Source of the DNA: Lysinibacillus xylanilyticus
GTDB taxonomy: Bacteria > Bacillota > Bacilli > Bacillales_A > Planococcaceae
NCBI RefSeq assembly: GCF_001183605.1
Contig: NZ_LFXJ01000002.1
Coordinates: 64,501 to 128,500, forward strand
Length of the DNA stretch: 64,000 nt
Direction: 5' to 3'
Under the pieces are notes generated by a model. That model ran no database searches, was not told the DNA's origin, and saw nothing but the letters and a program-made list of their open reading frames with translations. Each line of letters starts with the position of its first letter. Position 1 is the first letter of the stretch. Shown here one piece after another: positions 25,543 through 34,977 of the stretch. Made by a program: the position numbers and the translations under genes.

Positions 25543-26805
25543 ATGGATATGAAAGTTGTTGAAAAAATATTGAAGGAAGAGGATTTTTTACGTTTTGTTG
25601 ATATTGTAGTTGGTGCTTATCCAGGAAGGATGGGTGGATTACAGCCAACAAAAGAGCAGCTAAAGGCACTTTTTATGCACAATCAAAACAATGACGCATC
25701 TGTTCATTATTATGGGCTATGGGAAGATAACAAACTAGTTGGTGGCATGCGACTCCATGATTTTGAAATGAATCTCTTCTCTAAAATGATTCCAATCGGG
25801 GGAGTAGGACTAGTTGCAGTTGATTTACTCCGTAAAAAAGAAAAGGTTGCCAAAGAATTAATAGATCATTTTTTTAAGTTTTTTTTAGAGAAAAATGTTC
25901 ATTTTGTTGCGTTATATCCGTTTAGACCTGACTTTTATAAAAAAATGGGCTTTGGATACGGACCGAAAATGCATCAATATTCAGTGGAACCATCAAGCTT
26001 TCCGAAAGGGGCAACGAAAAAACATCTTACTTTTTTAACAGTGCAGGATCAGCATAAATTAGCAGACTGCTATAGAAGAGTTGCATCGAGAAAGCATGGT
26101 ATGTTTTTGAAAACAGAATCGGAGCTTGCATCAATTTTTAAAAACCCTCAAAACTATATTATTGCTGTTGAAAAGGGAGATTCAATACAAGGTTATATGG
26201 TGTTTTCCTTTAATAAGCAAAGTGAAACAAATTTTTTACTAAACAATCTAGTCATTAAAGAATGGATTTATGAAACACCAGAGGTTCTATTAGAGTTCAG
26301 TACATTTTTAAATAGTCAGGTGGATCAAGTGAACCGTATTGAATGGAACACACAGGAAGAAAATATTCACTTCTTTTTAGGAGATGTACGAAATGGAACG
26401 AATCATTTAATCCCAAGTGTCTATCATGCAAGTGCTGTTTCAGGTGTTGGCTTAATGTATCGAATTATTAATGTTCAAGGTTTTTTTGAGGAACTCACAA
26501 CACATAATTTTAATGGTCAAACATTAACATTTAAGTTAACTGTGAAAGATTCGTTATTAGCTGAAAATAATCAGCAAATTGTGATCAAGGCTATCGATGG
26601 TAATATAAAAATTTCTAATAGTACTAACTATGACGTGGAAATGGTGATTGATATCGCAGAGCTTTCTTCTCTTGTCATGGGAGTTGTGACAGTACAAGAA
26701 TTATTTATGCTCAGCAAGGTGAAGATTAGCGATGAACAATACGTACAGTCATTGCATCATTTCTTCTTGGTTCTTGATAAACCAACTTGCATTACAGCAT
26801 TTTAG
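25543..26805 (+). CDS. Eis-like GNAT N-acetyltransferase with SCP2-type C-terminal domain
   Basis: A 420-residue protein with the three-part layout of the Eis family: an N-terminal GNAT domain (about 1-150: GLWEDNKLVGGMRL, IPIGGVGLVAV, FYKKMGFGYGPKMHQY), a second GNAT-like domain (about 160-290) and a C-terminal sterol-carrier-like domain (about 300-415) that normally supplies the terminal carboxylate of the active site. Eis enzymes acetylate amines on aminoglycosides or proteins using acetyl-CoA; the natural substrate here is unknown. Strong AGGAGGGGG site; start is ATG 25543 or 25549. Confidence 0.9.
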   Translation: MDMKVVEKILKEEDFLRFVDIVVGAYPGRMGGLQPTKEQLKALFMHNQNNDASVHYYGLWEDNKLVGGMRLHDFEMNLFSKMIPIGGVGLVAVDLLRKKEKVAKELIDHFFKFFLEKNVHFVALYPFRPDFYKKMGFGYGPKMHQYSVEPSSFPKGATKKHLTFLTVQDQHKLADCYRRVASRKHGMFLKTESELASIFKNPQNYIIAVEKGDSIQGYMVFSFNKQSETNFLLNNLVIKEWIYETPEVLLEFSTFLNSQVDQVNRIEWNTQEENIHFFLGDVRNGTNHLIPSVYHASAVSGVGLMYRIINVQGFFEELTTHNFNGQTLTFKLTVKDSLLAENNQQIVIKAIDGNIKISNSTNYDVEMVIDIAELSSLVMGVVTVQELFMLSKVKISDEQYVQSLHHFFLVLDKPTCITAF

Positions 26806-26904
26806 GAAGATTAATAGTATAAAGCTATTGCTCTTTTTTCATAAAGAGTGATGAACGTATAGGTCGTTCCAGTGGCGTAATATTAATAATAAAATAGCTT
26901 ACAA

Positions 26905-27255
26905 TTATAAGGTGTTAATGGGATGATCATGTTCTACGATAATTAATCGAATCATGGCCGTAATCCCTATATATATAAAGTACCTTAGTGGAAAATGATA
27001 ATTCTCTTTAAAATATTTAATAATCATAGTGATAAATTCAAAATACAAAAAGAATATAAGAATATTAGCGAGGAAGAGCTTATAGTCTCCGCCATCGTTG
27101 TTGAAAATTAAAATTTTAAGAAACTGGATAAGTTCTTTGCAAAGTAGGGAGGATAAAATGAGCGCTAAAAGTACAAGGCAAACATTTAGAAACAATTGTA
27201 AAAATTTAGGTATAGACTTTATTAATTGTAAATAAGTCGAGTTCTTTTGATTCAT
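26905..27255 (-). CDS. PsiE-family (phosphate-starvation-inducible) membrane protein
   Basis: A 116-residue protein with four predicted membrane helices. The family signature FLYFEFITMIIKYFKENYHFPLRYFIYIGITAMIRLIIV spans about residues 68-108. PsiE is induced by phosphate starvation in Escherichia coli; its function is unknown and no Pho box was identified here. The start is ATG 27255 with TTGGAGGAATTCG upstream. It stands alone. Confidence 0.87.
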   Translation of the reverse strand: MNQKNSTYLQLIKSIPKFLQLFLNVCLVLLALILSSLLCKELIQFLKILIFNNDGGDYKLFLANILIFFLYFEFITMIIKYFKENYHFPLRYFIYIGITAMIRLIIVEHDHPINTL

Positions 27256-27488
27256 CGAATTCCTCCAATCTTGTAAGTCGTTCTAAGTGAATATGAAAAA
27301 CTAAATAACACATAATCATATGTTTGAGCGTCTTCGTTTTATGATTTGAATATAACATTTTATCGTAAATGTGTTAGGTTTCATTTGTAAAGTTTTGGTA
27401 TATATTCATGAAAGAAAGTTTTCAAAATAAATTAGCGGTATGCTAAAATAGATGTGCATGAAATATAAAACTTAAAGGGGTTTTTAAA

Positions 27489-27710
27489 ATGGCTAAAGAA
27501 GCAAAAACAGGAAAAATTACACCAGAGCGTTTAGAAGAAGCGTTAAACGTTCGTGATCGTCTTATTATCGAGTTACTAGTACAAGTACTTGATGAAAAAC
27601 TTGTAATTGAACGTCCAGTATTACGTGAGCGTGTAGCAAACTTTGTTGACCTTTCAGATCATGATGAAGAATTAAAAGAAACAATCCACGCTGTTATTAA
27701 CAAGCTATAA
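27489..27710 (+). CDS. Small conserved-looking hypothetical protein
   Basis: A 73-residue, highly charged, helical protein (MAKEAKTGKITPERLEEAL, RDRLIIELLVQVLDEKLV, then an acidic C-terminal region). It has a strong AAAGGGG ribosome site, clean codon use typical of an expressed gene, and its own terminator, so it is a real gene. I do not recognise the family. Charge and helix content fit a small binding or regulatory protein. Confidence 0.75.
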   Translation: MAKEAKTGKITPERLEEALNVRDRLIIELLVQVLDEKLVIERPVLRERVANFVDLSDHDEELKETIHAVINKL

Positions 27711-27719
27711 TCTTTAGGA

Positions 27720-27752
27720 AAATGCTACGCTTAATTGGTAGCATTTTTTCTT
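27720..27752 (+). terminator. Rho-independent terminator
   Basis: AATGCTAC pairs with GTAGCATT, followed by TTTTCTTTT. Confidence 0.8.
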
Positions 27753-27900
27753 TTGTTAAAAATGTGCCATTTTAAAATAAAAGAACGGTCAGCCAAGAGC
27801 CAGAACTGCTCAAGTAGTCCGAAGAACTGATCAACCAAGAACCACAATTGCTTTGCCCACTATAAAACTCCTACAGAATAGAGTAACGAAATCCAAAGAA

Positions 27901-27939
27901 AAACCCCAACAAGAATGTGCTCCATTCTTGTTGGGGTTT
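27901..27939 (-). terminator. Rho-independent terminator of guaC
   Basis: AAACCCCAACAAGAATG (27901-27917) pairs perfectly with CATTCTTGTTGGGGTTT (27923-27939). Read on the minus strand it is followed by TTCTTT. Confidence 0.88.
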
Positions 27940-27948
27940 CCTTAGTTG

Positions 27949-28932
27949 TTAATATACTTTATCTCCATTAAAAATAGAGTTCTTCACAATTACATAATCT
28001 ACATTTCGAATGGCATCAAGTTTATTGCCGCCTGCATAGGAAATTGATGATTGAAGGTCTTGCTGCATTTCAATTAAAGTATCTTTGATGCTGCCTTTAT
28101 GTTCAACAAACATCTTTTTACCTTCAACATTTTTACGTTCGCCTTTTTGGAATTCAGAAGCAGATCCGAAGTATTCCTTCACAGTTTTACCATCGATTTC
28201 GATTGTTTCACCAGGTGACTCTTCATGACCTGCAAATAATGATCCGATCATCACCATAGAAGCACCAAAGCGAACAGATTTTGCAATATCACCATGTGTA
28301 CGAATACCACCATCAGCGATAATAGGCTTCGTTGCAACTTTTGCACACCAGCGTAGTGCAGCTAGCTGCCAACCACCTGTACCAAAACCAGTTTTAATTT
28401 TAGTAATACAAACTTTACCTGGTCCAATACCAACTTTTGTTGCATCTGCACCAGCGTTTTCAAGCTCACGTACTGCTTCAGGTGTACCCACATTACCAGC
28501 AATTACAAAGCTATTTGGTAGATGTTTTTTGATATGTTGGATCATACGAATGACAGCATTTGAATGACCATGTGCAATATCGATAGTAATAAATTCAGGT
28601 ACTAAATTAGCAGCTGCTAATTCTTCAATAAAAGGATATTCCTCATTTTTTACACCAACACTAATAGATGCGATTAATCCACGACCTTGCATATCTTTGA
28701 TGAAATTGATACGTGTCTCAGGGTTAAAACGGTGCATGATATAAAAGTAACCGTTTTCAGCAAGCTTCGCAGCAAGATTTTCATCGATAATTGTTTGCAT
28801 GTTTGCTGGTACAACGGGAAGTTTGAATGTATGACCGCCTAAAGTAACAGAAGTATCACATTCTGAGCGACTTTCTACAATACATTTTGCGGGAATTAGT
28901 TGAATATCCTCATAGTCAAATACGTTATCCAT
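27949..28932 (-). CDS. guaC: GMP reductase
   Basis: A 327-residue IMPDH/GMPR-family TIM-barrel enzyme that reduces GMP to IMP and ammonia with NADPH, returning guanine nucleotides to the adenine branch. Catalytic cysteine C175 lies in [28 protein letters not shown] and [13 protein letters not shown] bind the phosphate and base. CBS domains are absent, which separates it from IMP dehydrogenase. ATG 28932 is chosen because AGGAGTG precedes it at 8 bases. It is monocistronic; no purine riboswitch was recognised upstream. Confidence 0.96.
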   Translation of the reverse strand: MDNVFDYEDIQLIPAKCIVESRSECDTSVTLGGHTFKLPVVPANMQTIIDENLAAKLAENGYFYIMHRFNPETRINFIKDMQGRGLIASISVGVKNEEYPFIEELAAANLVPEFITIDIAHGHSNAVIRMIQHIKKHLPNSFVIAGNVGTPEAVRELENAGADATKVGIGPGKVCITKIKTGFGTGGWQLAALRWCAKVATKPIIADGGIRTHGDIAKSVRFGASMVMIGSLFAGHEESPGETIEIDGKTVKEYFGSASEFQKGERKNVEGKKMFVEHKGSIKDTLIEMQQDLQSSISYAGGNKLDAIRNVDYVIVKNSIFNGDKVY

Positions 28933-29279
28933 TATAAACACTCCTAAAATACGAATATTTTTTAAGTTTTAATTTAAATCGTTCGTCATTTGGTAATTTA
29001 CATTATTTTTGAGTAAATGTCAAAGCTTTTATCTAAATGAATAAAAAATTAGCAGGAAAGAACAGGAACTAAGCGAAATATAAAGATATACTATTTTTTC
29101 GTTATAGTATGGAAAATAGGAATAAGCGTATTGTTTCATAAGAAAAGTATTTAGTGGGAAATCCGCAATCTTTGTAGGAAAGTAAACCTTTATTGATCGT
29201 TTTATCTAAGATTTGTATTATTATTTGTTATCCATGTAAAATAGAATTGTTTCGAAAAATGACAAAGGGAGTGTTGGAA

Positions 29280-29699
29280 ATGGCAGTAGAGGTCTACTTA
29301 ATTTTTAAGGGAAATTGTCGAGAGGCTGTATCTTTTTATGAGAAAGTTTTTAATACGAACAAACCTGAAATTATGACATTTGGGGATTCACCACAGAATC
29401 CAAATTATCCATTACCAGAGGAAGCAAAAGATCTTGTGATGCATACGCGACTTTCGATTTTTGGAAGCACGGTAATGTTCTCAGATACATTCCCAGGCAG
29501 TCCATTTACGACTGGAAACAATGTAACGTTAGCCGTTGTCTCAGACGATGAGGCTCAGATGCGAAAAGCTTTTGACGGTCTTAAAGATGGTAGCGAAGTT
29601 AAAATGGAGCTGCAAGAAACGTTTTGGAGTAAATGCTACGGCTCCCTTACTGATAAATTTGGTATTGAATGGCAATTCAGTCATGAGGAAAATAAATAA
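29280..29699 (+). CDS. VOC-family protein (PhnB/glyoxalase-like)
   Basis: A 139-residue protein of the PhnB-like VOC class: VEVYLIFKGNCREAVSFYEKVF at the start, SPQNPNYPLPEEAKDLVMHTRLSIFGSTVMFSDTFPG in the middle and the C-terminal FWSKCYGSLTDKFGIEWQFS. Two beta-alpha-beta-beta-beta modules bind a small molecule or metal; the substrate is unknown. ATG 29280 follows AAAGGGAGTGTTGG; longer upstream frames lack a ribosome site. It shares a terminator with the convergent chemoreceptor gene. Confidence 0.88.
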   Translation: MAVEVYLIFKGNCREAVSFYEKVFNTNKPEIMTFGDSPQNPNYPLPEEAKDLVMHTRLSIFGSTVMFSDTFPGSPFTTGNNVTLAVVSDDEAQMRKAFDGLKDGSEVKMELQETFWSKCYGSLTDKFGIEWQFSHEENK

Positions 29700-29701
29700 A
29701 G

Positions 29702-29726
29702 ATCAATTATGCCTCGGCATAATCGC
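29702..29726 (-). repeat. Family A repeat, terminal hairpin only
   Basis: ATCAATTATGCCTCGGCATAAT is the small terminal hairpin of the family A element in reverse orientation, directly after the VOC stop codon. Confidence 0.6.
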
Positions 29727-29744
29727 GTGACATTGTTAATATTG

Positions 29745-29787
29745 AAAAGCACGATGTTTGGAAAATCTCCATTAACATCGTGCTTTT
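29745..29787. terminator. Bidirectional rho-independent terminator
   Basis: AAAAGCACGATGTT (29745-29758) pairs with AACATCGTGCTTTT (29774-29787), with T tracts on both sides. Confidence 0.88.
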
Positions 29788-29791
29788 CTTT

Positions 29792-31741
29792 TTAGTATTT
29801 AAAACGATTTACATAGCTTTGTAATTCATAAGCCATATCGAGAAGTGCTTTTGAGGCTGCAGCCATTTCCTGCATCGAGGACAAAGTTTGTTCAGTTGAA
29901 GCGGCAACTTCCTCTGACGCTGCTGCATTTAATTTTGCATGATCTGTTAGCTCGATAGCCGTTGCCGAAACTTCTTCGACTACCGCTGACATCTCCTGAG
30001 CAGATGCAGATATATCCTCCATTTTCGGAGCAATATCGTGTAGGCTCTTAATAATGCTTGCAAATTTTTTACTTGTATCTTCTGTTAGCTGTAAACCATC
30101 CTGGACATCCGATGAAGCCTTAATCATTTTTTGAACAGATTTAGCGGTATCTTGCTGAATGCCTGTAATTAGGGCAGAAATTTGCTCTGCTGATTGATGG
30201 GATTGCTCTGCTAACTTCCGCACTTCATCGGCGACTACTGCAAAGCCTTTCCCATGCTCTCCAGCTCGCGCTGCTTCAATAGCAGCATTAAGGGCAAGTA
30301 GATTTGTTTGGTCTGAAATAGCACTAATAATCTCCAAAATAGACCCAATTTCTTTTGTTCGATCATAGAGTGATTTAATCATCGCATCTGATTGTGTCAC
30401 AGATTCATGAATAGAAATCATTTGATTCACAGTTTGTTCTACTGCTTGCCCACCTTCATCGGCCAATTTTATAGCATGGCTAGATAAATCTGAAACCTGC
30501 ATAGAGCTATCGGCGACCTCAACGACACCTTTTGCGATCTCTTCAATAGAAACTGCATTTTGGTCAATACCTGTTGTTTGTTTTTCTGTACTGATAGCCA
30601 CCTGTTGCATAGCTTCTGTAACTTGCTCTGAAGCAGCTATATTTTGTTCGGCATTCGCAGATAGTCCATGCGCAGAAGTCTGTACGTGTTGGGAGCTTTG
30701 ATCAACGTTACGAATAAGGTTTTTTAAGTTAACCTTCATTGCGATAAAGGCTTCCCCAAGCTGTCCAATCTCGTCTTTAGAATAAATGTCAATAAACTCT
30801 GTTAAATCACCCTCGCTAATTTTTATAGCGCTTTGTTTAAGTCGATTGATCGGATTAACGATCGATTTAATCATGAATAGCATAAAAATAATGCCGACAA
30901 TAATAGAAACAGCGATGATTATTAAGTTGATATTAAAGGTCGAAGCTGCGGCTTTTGCAGCCTCGGCTGTAAACATTGTACCAACAACTTTCCAACCTGT
31001 TAGCTTATTTGTAACAAATTGTAGCTGACGATCTTTTTCTATAATGGTACCACTATCTTGTTCGTAGATTTTAGTAATATAGCTTTCCGTTGCTTCAGCA
31101 CCACTTTCTTGATCGGGGTGGGCAATATATATCTTATTGCTGTCTAAAAGTGAAGCAAAGCCAGTTTCGCCAATATGTATATCATTCGTGATGGCACCAA
31201 GTTTAGATATATTTAAATCTAACCCTATTACTCCTGAGCCATCTGGTAAAGCCTGAGTAATCGTAAGAACGATATCACCTGTAGTCTGTGTAATGTATGG
31301 AGCTGTAATAGATACTTGGTCTTTGTTATCTAAAGCTTGCTTATACCAAGGCCTCGTACGCGGATCAAACCCACTAGGGTATTTTTGAGCAGGCTCATCT
31401 AGTAGTCTGCCATCAGAGGTTCCAATATAAATTAGCTCCACCTCTGGATGCATATTGATATATTCGCGGAAAAGAGATTTAAGTTCTGTAACTTTATCTT
31501 CTTGTAAATAAGATTGATTGAGCTTTTTAGTAAAGTATTGAACGTCCTTCACTTTTGGCTCGATCGTGTTAGTAATGTTCGTATTAAGCATGCGCACGCT
31601 TTCGGTTGCGCTTGCTTGTTGTTCTTCTGAAATTTGCTTTCCAGCACTTTGGTAAGACACAATTCCAATTAACAGTGTTGGGATGATAAGCATTGCCAAA
31701 AATGAAAAAATGAGCTTTTTCCTTAAACTTAGTTGTTTCAC
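29792..31741 (-). CDS. Methyl-accepting chemotaxis protein with dCache domain
   Basis: About 649 residues. A first membrane helix (about 8-28) is followed by an extracytoplasmic double-Cache sensor (about 40-270) with the signature [23 protein letters not shown], a second helix (about 275-297), HAMP (about 298-350) and a long cytoplasmic coiled hairpin whose tip reads [20 protein letters not shown]. dCache receptors of this type often bind amino acids; the ligand here is unknown. GTG 31741 is preferred to GTG 31756, since the AGTGAGGAT around the earlier codon serves as its ribosome site. No CheW-binding oddities are seen. Confidence 0.93.
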   Translation of the reverse strand: MKQLSLRKKLIFSFLAMLIIPTLLIGIVSYQSAGKQISEEQQASATESVRMLNTNITNTIEPKVKDVQYFTKKLNQSYLQEDKVTELKSLFREYINMHPEVELIYIGTSDGRLLDEPAQKYPSGFDPRTRPWYKQALDNKDQVSITAPYITQTTGDIVLTITQALPDGSGVIGLDLNISKLGAITNDIHIGETGFASLLDSNKIYIAHPDQESGAEATESYITKIYEQDSGTIIEKDRQLQFVTNKLTGWKVVGTMFTAEAAKAAASTFNINLIIIAVSIIVGIIFMLFMIKSIVNPINRLKQSAIKISEGDLTEFIDIYSKDEIGQLGEAFIAMKVNLKNLIRNVDQSSQHVQTSAHGLSANAEQNIAASEQVTEAMQQVAISTEKQTTGIDQNAVSIEEIAKGVVEVADSSMQVSDLSSHAIKLADEGGQAVEQTVNQMISIHESVTQSDAMIKSLYDRTKEIGSILEIISAISDQTNLLALNAAIEAARAGEHGKGFAVVADEVRKLAEQSHQSAEQISALITGIQQDTAKSVQKMIKASSDVQDGLQLTEDTSKKFASIIKSLHDIAPKMEDISASAQEMSAVVEEVSATAIELTDHAKLNAAASEEVAASTEQTLSSMQEMAAASKALLDMAYELQSYVNRFKY

Positions 31742-31756
31742 TTGAATGATCCTCAC

Positions 31757-32281
31757 TATAATATTTGTATTTTAAACTTTGTTTTATCACCGAAAATTGA
31801 GTATGTGATCATGCCTTAGGACCAATCTTCTGCTGCTATCGCTTTCGGACAGAGAATACTTACTGATCTAAGAGGCTCATCGGATAGTATACACCCATGT
31901 TATGGTGATAGGTCTATACTTTACCGTTCTAGGTAAAAAATAGACGACTAGGCTCATTTTATCAAAAATAAAATAAAAGTTAAGTATTTTGTAATAACTG
32001 TTCTTTAATTGTAGATACCATCAACTTATAAACAATTATGCCTCGGCATAATTGTTGCTGTCGCTACGCTTACGCACAGAAGACATTTGTGGCTGTCACT
32101 GGCTTTCGCTACAGATAAACAATGCGTCCAGAATAGGCTTTGTGCTTAGGCTAACATCCGTTATAAACCCCTTTCCGATTCTGCGACATCCCTGAAAGAA
32201 ATTAAATCGATAACGTTAGATATGACATATAAAGCTACTTTTTGATATATACTAATGCTCAAAAGAGGAGGGAATTGTTTC
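31757..32281. other. Long intergenic region carrying repeat elements
   Basis: A 525-bp gap. It holds a degraded family B piece near 31874-31915 and a reverse family A copy at 32031-32207. The last 70 bp form the promoter region of the VOC gene at 32282. I found no gene. Confidence 0.6.
32031..32207 (-). repeat. Family A repeat, reverse orientation
   Basis: Begins with the terminal hairpin AATTATGCCTCGGCATAATT, then the GTCGCTACGCTTACGC and CTTTCGCTACAGA blocks, then a degraded TTTGTGCTTAGGC stem and CCTTTCCGATTCTGCGACATCC. All are family A modules read backwards. Confidence 0.7.
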
Positions 32282-32656
32282 GTGATTCGACATATTGGAC
32301 AAGTGATGTTGTATGTAAATGATCAGGATACGGCCGTGAAGTTTTGGACAGAAAAAATTGGATTTGTTGTAGTTGCTGACCAAGAAGAGGGAGGGGTACG
32401 TTGGATTGAAATTGCTCCAACTAAAGAAGCCCAAACTACCTTAGTTCTTCACAATAAAGAAATCATTGCAAAAATGCAGCCGGAGTTAAATTTAGGGACA
32501 CCTTCTATTATGTTTTATGCTGAGCATATAGAAAATTTATATCAGGATTTTCAAGCAAAGGGCGTTAAAGTAGGAGATTTAGTAATGATGCCAATGGGTA
32601 GGGTTTTTAATTTTGCTGATCACGAAAATAATTATTTTGCCTTAGTAGAAAAATAA
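32282..32656 (+). CDS. VOC-family (glyoxalase-like) protein
   Basis: A 124-residue single-domain VOC protein: MIRHIGQVMLYVNDQDTAVKFWTEKIGF, then GGVRWIEIAPTKEAQTTLVLH, TPSIMFYAEHIENLYQDFQAKGVKV and the C-terminal FNFADHENNYFALVE. H4 (in MIRHIGQ) and the final glutamate region are placed like the metal ligands of glyoxalase-fold enzymes. The substrate is unknown. GTG 32282 is chosen because AGAGGAGGG lies 9 bases upstream. Confidence 0.88.
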   Translation: MIRHIGQVMLYVNDQDTAVKFWTEKIGFVVVADQEEGGVRWIEIAPTKEAQTTLVLHNKEIIAKMQPELNLGTPSIMFYAEHIENLYQDFQAKGVKVGDLVMMPMGRVFNFADHENNYFALVEK

Positions 32657-32681
32657 ACCTTGTCCTATTAGTAGAAAAGCA

Positions 32682-32737
32682 AGAATCTCGTCAATTTCGC
32701 TTGTTCTGTGCGGAAATCGGACAGATACTTGCTTTTT
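32682..32737. terminator. Terminator-like hairpin
   Basis: An AAGCAAGAATCT arm pairs with AGATACTTGCTT, followed by T6, after the VOC gene. Confidence 0.65.
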
Positions 32738-32758
32738 TCCCTATATAAGTGCACTAGC

Positions 32759-33505
32759 CTACTTTAAATCTTCTCCAAAAATCCCTACAGTTTGACGGTC
32801 AACTATAAATTCATTGCCATCCCATTTCAAAATGTTTTCTACATAACCTAATCCATCTGCATGAAATCGGCCAGCTATAGCCTGATAAGCTAAAATCTCA
32901 TATATTCCATCGCGTTCATAGTCCACTGGATACAATCCGCTGATTGGATCTACCCATCCTTCAATAGGCTGCTTTAGTGTACCGTCTTGATTATATATTT
33001 CTGCTAAATAATCCGGACCTTTGTATTGTAAATCGATGATATATTGCTTTTTTGGATTCATGCTACGAACGGCCACTTTATATTGATTTTGATAATTAAC
33101 GGTATACTTTAGCTTATTATTAAAAGAAACTGCATCAAAAATTGAGCGTATTTTGCCGTTTATCGAGGCGAATATTTCCCCGTTAATAATACCTCCGCTA
33201 CCTCCTGTGTCAGAAATAGCTAGAATATCGTCTAGATGATTGCCTGTAAAGTCTCCTAAAAATATAGTTGGGTTATAGCCGACGCTTTGTTTTAGCATTA
33301 TTTTTTCGAATTGGTGCGTCTGTCCGTAAAAAATAGCAAGCGTTAGGTTTTTCCACAAAGGGCTATCAGGAGTTTTAGTCCCCATCAAAAGAACAGTTTC
33401 AAGTAAGCCATCTCCATTAATATCTCCAAATTTCGTCTGAATAACCTGAGGGGTCATAGGCGAAATGGGCACATTATTTAAGGGTGGATTCATATTATTA
33501 GTCAT
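32759..33505 (-). CDS. FG-GAP/VCBS-like repeat protein, probably surface-associated
   Basis: A 248-residue protein without a signal peptide. The calcium-loop motif FGDINGDGLLETVLL (about 26-40) and a second unit LGDFTGNHLDDILAISD (about 82-98) match FG-GAP/VCBS beta-propeller repeats; a third weaker unit (PVDYERDGIYEILAY) follows near 199. The N-terminus is proline/asparagine rich (MTNNMNPPLNNVPISPM). Similar proteins in Bacillaceae have been linked to spore coats, but localisation here is inference. It is divergent from the flavoenzyme operon. Confidence 0.65.
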   Translation of the reverse strand: MTNNMNPPLNNVPISPMTPQVIQTKFGDINGDGLLETVLLMGTKTPDSPLWKNLTLAIFYGQTHQFEKIMLKQSVGYNPTIFLGDFTGNHLDDILAISDTGGSGGIINGEIFASINGKIRSIFDAVSFNNKLKYTVNYQNQYKVAVRSMNPKKQYIIDLQYKGPDYLAEIYNQDGTLKQPIEGWVDPISGLYPVDYERDGIYEILAYQAIAGRFHADGLGYVENILKWDGNEFIVDRQTVGIFGEDLK

Positions 33506-33616
33506 ACATGCACCTCTTTCTTTAGTTTTAGCATATGTTATAAATAGGGCTTGGTGAAAAAAGAAGACATGTTAATAATGGATATAAAACTTATAAAAAA
33601 ACTTATGATTAACCCA

Positions 33617-33645
33617 TTGACATTTTTAAATGTGAAAAGTATCAT
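33617..33645 (+). promoter_or_regulatory. Sigma-A promoter of the flavoenzyme-ABC operon
   Basis: TTGACA (33617-33622), a 17-bp spacer and TATCAT (33640-33645) predict a start near 33652. ACGAATCAGAAAATT (33654-33668) matches the CodY consensus at 11 of 15 positions and would overlap the transcript start. Confidence 0.65.
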
Positions 33646-33682
33646 AAATGTCAACGAATCAGAAAATTCAGTACCACCCATA

Positions 33683-33716
33683 CTCTCGCTACGGAAACGT
33701 AGTTAGAGATTTTTTT
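33683..33716 (+). terminator. Leader terminator (candidate attenuator)
   Basis: CTCTCGCTACG (33683-33693) pairs with CGTAGTTAGAG (33698-33708) around a GAAA tetraloop, followed directly by T7 (33710-33716). It lies between the promoter and the first gene, the classical position for attenuation. Confidence 0.65.
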
Positions 33717-33776
33717 ACAACTTTAATTCTTAGTAAGTATATATGTTTTATATATTTTGGGAAGAAGGAGATTTTT

Positions 33777-34949
33777 TTGAAGAAATTATTTGTTAAAACA
33801 AAGCAACAGCAGTATTGGCTAGATCAGCTAGCATCTATTTCTGAGTCAATCAAGGCTGAGGCTAAAGAAGTAGATGAACAATCTCGTTTTCCATTTGAAG
33901 CACATAAACTACTTTTGCAAATTGGTTATCCCAAACTAACTTTACCGAAAGAATATGGCGGTGAAGGACTATCAGTCTATGATATGGTACTCGTTCAAGA
34001 AACGTTAGCAAGCTATGACGAGAATGCTTCACTATCTTTAGGGTGGACATTAGGCGTTGTAGGTGAACTATATGAGAAAAAGCTATGGTCAGACGATTTA
34101 CTAAGTGCATTTGCTCAGGAAATACAGAAAGGTGCCATTATAAATAGAGCTGCAAGTGAGGCGGCAACTGGGAGTCCAACACGTGGAGGGCGACCAGGAA
34201 CAAATGCTGTTTCAAGAGAGGAAGGCTGGCTCTTAAATGGACGTAAAATCTTTACGACAGCCTCTCCGGTGCTAGATTATTTCTTAACATCAGCGTGGAT
34301 TGAGGAAAAAAATCAAATTGGCTTTTTCCTTATTCATAAAGATGCTCAAGGGCTTTCAATTGAAGAAAACTGGGAAATGTCAGCAATGCGAGGCACAAGT
34401 AGCCACGACCTAGTTTTAAAGGATGTAATTGTCCCTTCAAATCATTTGGTAGAGTTACCGAGTCACCCAAGTGGTGGCAAGATAAATGGTTGGATTCTAC
34501 ATATCCCAGCAACATACTTAGGTATTGCGCAAGCGGCTCGTGATTATGCACTGCATTTTGCAAATCATCATCAACCTAATAGCTTGAATGCTCCTATTAG
34601 TACATTACCAAATGTGCAGCAGCTTTTAGGCGATATTGAATTGAAGCTATATCAAGCACGCTTTGTACTGTACGGAGTTGCTGAGGCTTATGATGACCCA
34701 GCTAGACGTGATCTTTTAGCAAATGAAATGGCAGTTGCTAAGCATACAGTAACAAATTTGGCGATTGAGATAGTCGATAAGGCAATGCGTGTAGTAGGTG
34801 CGAAAAGCTTACAATTAACAAATCCATTACAGCGCTATTATCGAAATGTTCGTGCAGGACTACATAATCCACCGATGGATGATATGACAATTATTAAATT
34901 GGCAAATGTCGCAATAGAACAGCAAAAATCGAATGAAAATCAATTATAA
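33777..34949 (+). CDS. Acyl-CoA dehydrogenase-like flavoenzyme (possibly a sulfur-scavenging monooxygenase)
   Basis: A 390-residue acyl-CoA-dehydrogenase-fold protein: N-terminal helical domain (to about 110), beta domain with ASEAATGSPTRGGRPGTNA and GWLLNGRKIFTTASP, and a C-terminal helical domain with MRVVGAKSLQLTNPLQRYYRNVRAGLHNPPMDD. The usual catalytic glutamate is not evident, and the ending resembles the DszC/SfnC-type FMN monooxygenases of sulfur assimilation. It heads an operon with a cystine/polar amino-acid-type ABC importer, which fits uptake and oxidation of an organic sulfur compound (inference). The start is TTG 33777 after AAGAAGGAG. Confidence 0.8.
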   Translation: MKKLFVKTKQQQYWLDQLASISESIKAEAKEVDEQSRFPFEAHKLLLQIGYPKLTLPKEYGGEGLSVYDMVLVQETLASYDENASLSLGWTLGVVGELYEKKLWSDDLLSAFAQEIQKGAIINRAASEAATGSPTRGGRPGTNAVSREEGWLLNGRKIFTTASPVLDYFLTSAWIEEKNQIGFFLIHKDAQGLSIEENWEMSAMRGTSSHDLVLKDVIVPSNHLVELPSHPSGGKINGWILHIPATYLGIAQAARDYALHFANHHQPNSLNAPISTLPNVQQLLGDIELKLYQARFVLYGVAEAYDDPARRDLLANEMAVAKHTVTNLAIEIVDKAMRVVGAKSLQLTNPLQRYYRNVRAGLHNPPMDDMTIIKLANVAIEQQKSNENQL

Positions 34950-34977
34950 AACCATGGAGAATAAGGGGACATGATAT

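Noticed and set aside
28942-29192. Purine riboswitch before guaC
   Set aside because: No conserved aptamer pattern (paired P1 with TATA and conserved loops) could be seen.
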